Assembly: GCA_015680685.1 (NCBI GenBank)
Contig: MNCI01011128.1
Location: forward strand, 269,563-333,562
From: Gnetum montanum
Lineage: Eukaryota; Streptophyta; Gnetopsida; Gnetales; Gnetaceae
Length of the DNA: 64,000 nucleotides
Direction of reading: 5' to 3'
Shown: positions 59,649 to 64,000 of the stretch, one piece after another
Layout of the letters: every line of letters starts with the position of its first letter
How positions within the stretch are numbered: the first letter of the stretch is position 1
Notes under the pieces: generated by a model
Seen by the model: the letters and a program-made list of their open reading frames with translations, nothing else
The model's database searches: none
What the model was told of the DNA's origin: nothing
Program-made: the position numbers and the translations under genes

Positions 59649-60157
59649 TGAACCCTCAACCCTCCCCTCCACGAATGTCAACATCATTTGCAACTGTTCA
59701 CGCAAGGGAGTTTTTCAAAATTTCTTCTACAACTTGCGATTACGCATCTCTTGTTCCAATAACCATAACTCGCTCATTAGTGCTCTGATTTTCATTCCAT
59801 CTAAACCTACTTGAACCCGGAGTGTTCAGCTTAGTCATGGGGGAAGGGTACATGCTGAATTGTGTATAAATTTTTCGAAATTCGTCATCGCCCAAAGGAC
59901 CCAATCAAGGGTAATTAGTTATAAAAATAATAAACATGTGCCAAAAATAATTTCATCTCCTTATCTATACTGGGAAATTGAACTTTGAAACCACCTAAGC
60001 AAAGTGGGCCAAATATTAAAAAATTTTGGGGATATTTCCATAAAAATTTCTAACTTTAAATCACACAGAATAAAAACAAATTCATTAAGGCAAGGAGTAA
60101 GGTATAACTTAACTTTGGTAAGCAACCTTACTAATGATTGGCCCCGTGTGATTGCAG
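59649..60157 (+). other. Element D: candidate 5' exon and intron of ORF2
   Basis: A possible 5' exon ends near 59844 (catgggggaagg|gtacatg; E: catgggag|gtgcgtg at 3106). A possible acceptor gtgtgattgcag lies at 60146-60157, right before the ATG, with a branch-point-like ctaatgatt upstream. Only sequence signals support this. Confidence 0.35.
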
Positions 60158-62959
60158 ATGGCCCAAAAGTATGGACAATAAGAAGGTCCCTCTCGAGGTG
60201 TGTCCAAGTGACCCAGGAGAGGTAGAGGACAGGCATCTACTGAACAACATACAGAGTAGGAGGCACAATCCTTCAGTATCCATCAAGAGACTCCTGTTGT
60301 TGTACAATCGGAACAAGTAGAAGGTGGAGCTACTGCAGTTCCTAAATAAGGACAACACCTCACATTGTCCCCAGAGTGTGTTCAGGCCATCTGTGATAGG
60401 TCCATATTAGCTATAGTGATTGTGGAATTGAACTTTGAACCCTTCATGGAATTTTTCTCTTAAGGCCCTTAGGGACCAGCACAAAGGGTCCCCATTATGG
60501 CCTATCCTCTCTAAAAGCGGTGCCTAGTACTTAGGAGAAATGTACCAATTTTAGCATAATAAAGAAGAAGGCACCATGGTTGACATTGGTGGTGTGTCTA
60601 TTGATTTTTCCATCAAGGCCATCTTGAAAGTGTTAAACCTTCCAAATATAGGGCTGAAAGTTGCTCACCTATCCACTTGCTCTGACACGGATGCATGAAA
60701 GGTTTGGTTGGACAAGACATATGGTAAGGAAGATAAGATATATGGAGAATTAACGTTGGAAGAGAGAATCTAATTCAAGATTGGTACTTATCACATCTTC
60801 CCCACAAAAGGATTAAACAGGATTTCAACATATGTAGCAAGAGGAAGTGCAATATTGATGGGAAAGGTTAATGCTAACCTACCTCATCTATATCTCATGG
60901 AGATCTTAAGGCGATTCAAAGAACACAAGATAGGGAAGTTCATGTTGCCCTTCCTTGTCTCATCAGAAAGTTGTGCAAGCATGCTAGAATTCTGGGGTAC
61001 ACCAATGACATCCCTAGAAGACCCCAAAATGCTTCATTCATTGAACTACTAAAGCCACTAGCTCCAAGGAAAAATGCTAGTGAGACACCGGAGCTAGAGC
61101 CAAAGGAAGAGCAAGAACAAATGGTGGGACCCACTACAACTCAAACTACAGGGCCTAGCCAACTCCCAAGCTTAAGGCCCATTCAACAACAAGAAGTGGG
61201 GCCCAACATAAGCCAGTAAGAGTAACCACTACCACTGCAAGATTATCAACCGTCGATGAGCCATCTCAGGGCCATCGCTGAGACGGTTAGTTGGGGGAGT
61301 CATGATGATGCTAATCTCTTCTGTGTCATCAACGATACTGTATGTCCCACTGTCTCTATAGATCATGCACGGGGTGAGGTGTCCATTCAGATAGGAGGAG
61401 GAGAGACTGATTGGTCACAACAAATTTCAGGGAACACTGCATCCTTTCAAGTGAAACTCAAGACTTGTGAAGGGGCCACAATGGTGGTCATGCAGCACTA
61501 GGATGCAGCAGGAGCTGTAGAAGTGGTCACAAACCACATCAAAGAATCCTTCAACGTCCCTGTTGTGCCACCAATAGACTTCACAAGAGCATGTGATGCT
61601 CAAACATTGGCCGATCCCTTGATGACTCCTATAGAGCATGAGTATGTACTTGATCGGTTGCTGCAAATAGGACAAATAATGACGTCCTTGTTTGACATCC
61701 CACAAGATGTCACGATAGCACAATTAGACCTCATCTCTACCAAGGAAAAGTTGGTCATGGCAGAGATCAGGGCTGAGCATGCAGAAGCGAAGTTAGCAAG
61801 ACTCCAAGAAAGGCTTGTAACCCTACAAGCTACACAGTGAGACCCCTCTCAATTTGTTCCCACAAACCAGCTAGACACCTTCAAGACCGAGCAACTCAAA
61901 AAATTGTTAGTGGACAATAAAAAAGTGGTGGAGGAGAAAGAGAAGGCCGAGTGAGATGCCTCCAAGGCACAAGCTCAAACCTACATGCATGCCAAGGCAC
62001 TCAGAGCCTTACAAGAGGAGAATAAATAGCTCGCTACTAACAATCTTCAATTGACTACTGTGGAGAAACAGAAGAATGTTCTAAAAGAAAACTTTCAACA
62101 GCTATGAGAACAATTGATCAAGGTCAATCAAGATATGAACCGTTTGGCCAGAGAAAATCGAACCCTCTCAATGGAGGAGATACGTGCAATCCGTCAAAAG
62201 ATGGCCATCAAAATAAGCGTGTGGCAAAACGAGGCCAAGTAGTACGAAAAGTTAAAGGAGCATTTCTAACACCAAGTGTGGATGTATAAGAAAATCATTG
62301 AGAAGGAGATCCATATGGCCAAGGCCCACATCAACATTTTCAGTGTTCAACACACTGATTGGTGGGCCATATTGGACACATATGCGTTTTCCCACTAGGC
62401 GGAACTTAAAAGCCAGGACCTGCAGATTCAAGACCTCACAGAGTACATGGAATTGGCACACCTATGTTATCCCAATCTAGCCATATTGACAGCAAGGCAC
62501 CTGAGGACAGAGCTCGAGGGGTAGGTAGCTACCACCTACACCAAATATGAAGCAAAATTTGCATAGCACAAGAAAATGTTGTAGAAGCTGGAAGTTGCAA
62601 ATTCTAAACTAAAGGTGGTTAAAGCAAGCTACTAAGGACAAAAATATGTCATAGCGGACTTAGCTCGATGGCTTACAAATTTTCAAGAGTACAGGGACAA
62701 AGTCAGAGCCTACAAGGTGGAACGATGGTTGTTTGTGGCCTGGTATGTCAAAGCAAATAAGATGTTCCCGCAACTACCATGCCCATGGGAGGTGCCGACT
62801 CTGGCAAACATTGGAGCATCAGCATGGACGACACAGGATCATTGAACGGAAGAGGAAAAGCTCCAGGCACTACTTCAACATCATCAAATTCCAAAACCTG
62901 GAGCACAAGACAAGGGGAAGCAACCCATGGAGGAGCCACCGCCACCTGGAACCACATGA
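60158..62959 (+). pseudogene. Element D: accessory ORF2 (globular domain plus coiled coil)
   Basis: The counterpart of 3473-6171 in E. The globular part includes YHIFPTKGLNRISTYVARGS and NLPHLYLMEILRRF (60790-60930), then a change of frame and KHARILGYTNDIPRRPQNAS (60971-61219). A middle part has TVSWGSHDDANLFCVINDTV. The coiled coil begins about 61620 (LDRLLQIGQIMTSLFDIPQD, then TKEKLVMAEIRAEH) and extends to about 62650. The tail has FPQLPCPWEVPTL and GKQPMEEP, and a stop at 62957. Stops at 61838 and elsewhere interrupt the frame. It resembles the central-domain-plus-coiled-coil layout of the antisense proteins in A and B. Function unknown. Confidence 0.62.
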
Positions 62960-63150
62960 GTTTCACAAAATTTTGTAATTTTGTGATTTTGCATTTTTTG
63001 TGTTGTGTCCTAATTTTGTTCCATTGAGTTCTCCACTACGGCATGAATAAATTATCTATCAATTAATAATCCCATACCTATCCATTGTGTAATCAATGGG
63101 GCTTGTTCTCATTTGACTCAATGATGAGTTTTCATTCAGTCATGGGGGTA
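62960..63150 (+). promoter_or_regulatory. Element D: 3' tail and polypurine tract
   Basis: Contains aataatcccatacct (63067-63081) and ends cattcagtcatgggggta right before the LTR. The purine-rich ggggg run is the candidate tract. Confidence 0.65.
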
Positions 63151-63826
63151 TGATGAATCGTGATTCATCAGGCTACGATATCAGACCCTCGATATCGGAT
63201 CCACAATATCGAGTATGCGATATCGCAACCCAAATAACGATATCGAATACATGATATCATGACTCCTGTGTGAGCCTATAAATACACATGTAGGCGCATG
63301 AAAGGAGTCAGTTTGGAATTAGTTAGTTCTTTAGTCAGTAGATAGAAGTTAGTTCATTAAATACGAAATGAGTACGACTTGATCGCGAGCATCTACGTGT
63401 GACTACTTGGTATCCTAGGAGTGTACTTGGGCCATGCACTTGGTAATCCCAGTGGTAGTCGTGCACGAGGCCTAAGATGTGTACGGATGATTAAGGAACG
63501 GATGCTCATCACACTTAGGCTAGCTTAGATTCTCTTCCCCTATCTCCTCTTAGCTTAACTCTCTCTCCCTTTTCCTCCTAGCTTAGCTAAGATTATCTTC
63601 CATTGCCTTCAGGAGTAGCATTAGTTTAGGAAGACATCATACACCTCACCCTGGACTAAACCATACGTGACAAAGCAAATACTAGTCCAGGTGGAAAGAC
63701 AGTGAACTACAATCAGTGAGTAACTATCTAGATACCACAACTAGCTCGTCTACAAAGTTCAACCGGATTGTGCGTGAAACGCTCGTATTCGTATGGTTGA
63801 GTGTAGGGGTACCTTGCCACTCATCA
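63151..63826 (+). repeat. Element D: 3' LTR
   Basis: A 676-bp LTR starting tgatgaatcg and ending ccactcatca. It lacks about 178 bp found in the 5' LTR (7921-8098); the deletion joins two ttcatt hexamers. TATA box at 63277-63284. The first 170 bp differ from the 5' LTR more than the rest does. Confidence 0.88.
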
Positions 63827-63831
63827 ACAAC
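63827..63831. other. Target-site duplication of element D, right copy (acaac)
   Basis: Identical to 7713-7717. Confidence 0.85.
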
Positions 63832-64000
63832 CTACAATTGCAACAACGAATTTGGATCCTGATGTACGAGGAAAAATGTGTTTTGTAGTATCCTCTCATA
63901 GATCTAGTGTCACTTAGTCTCACTACAAACTGGTTCTTGGTGTCTCTAGTATAGAAAGGTGATAATGGTCATCATGGACTCCTAGGCGTCTAAAGTTCTC
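63832..64000. other. Flanking DNA right of element D
   Basis: Continuation of the DNA at 7254-7712. No feature recognised. Confidence 0.4.

Larger units (their letters stand above)
7718..63826 (+). mobile_element. Element D: non-autonomous Ty3/gypsy element (gag + ORF2), split by nested insertions
   Basis: The element runs LTR 7718-8572, primer site, gag (8703-9870, continued 57064-58170), spacer, ORF2 (60158-62959), polypurine tract, LTR 63151-63826, with the perfect TSD acaac. No protease, reverse transcriptase, RNase H or integrase is present between gag and ORF2, and E has the same gene order. D and E are therefore a fixed non-autonomous family, not chance deletions. LTR ends and primer site are shared with element C, which carries a pol of the same group. 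Without the insertion of C and its contents D would be about 8.9 kb. Confidence 0.85.

Noticed and set aside
60158-62959. Intact ORF2 in D because the span is divisible by three
   Set aside because: The globular part and the following part lie in different frames and there are internal stops, so the length match is chance.

Overview
The window is a repeat-rich plant nuclear sequence. It contains only LTR retrotransposons of the plant Ty3/gypsy lineages Athila and Tat/Ogre, in advanced but readable decay. No host single-copy gene, rRNA, tRNA or CRISPR array was seen. The size and nesting suggest a large plant genome, possibly a gymnosperm, but the sequence alone does not fix the species. Positions, reading frames and target-site duplications (TSDs) were worked out by eye.

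The layout is a set of nested insertions. (E) 1-7253: the 3' part of a non-autonomous element on the + strand (gag, accessory ORF2, 3' LTR 6371-7253). Then 464 bp of unclassified DNA. (D) 7718-63826: a second copy of the same non-autonomous family on +, TSD acaac; its gag is split at 9870/57059. (C) 9871-57058: an Athila-like element on the - strand, TSD aggtg, inserted in D's gag. (A) 10575-27790: a Tat/Ogre-like element on -, TSD tctag, inserted in C's 3' LTR. (B) 29696-49893: a second, different Tat/Ogre-like element on +, TSD atggc/gtggc, inserted in C downstream of its integrase. C, D and E share LTR ends (TGATGA...CTCATCA) and a related tRNA primer site, so C looks like an autonomous partner of D/E.

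The most notable content is a large accessory gene on the opposite strand of both A and B, between protease and reverse transcriptase. In A (17731-21811, +) it has eight exons with GT-AG introns and one frame of 1,100 codons. In B (40381-36741, -) seven homologous exons occur with the same intron phases; exon 2 is 450 nt in both. All length differences in internal exons are multiples of three, so neither copy has a frameshift, although A has ten stop codons and B six. The product combines an FCP1/NIF-like HAD phosphatase domain that lacks the catalytic aspartates, an unrecognised central domain, an acidic linker and a Trp-rich coiled coil.

D and E carry a sense-strand accessory gene (ORF2) in place of pol: a globular domain resembling plant-transposon/Athila-type proteins followed by a long coiled coil. 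It lies behind a TATA box and a GATATC-rich cluster that resembles the LTR U3. A and B also share conserved non-coding minisatellites carrying a TAAACTG box and are saturated with a TACGC/GCGTA motif that C, D and E lack.
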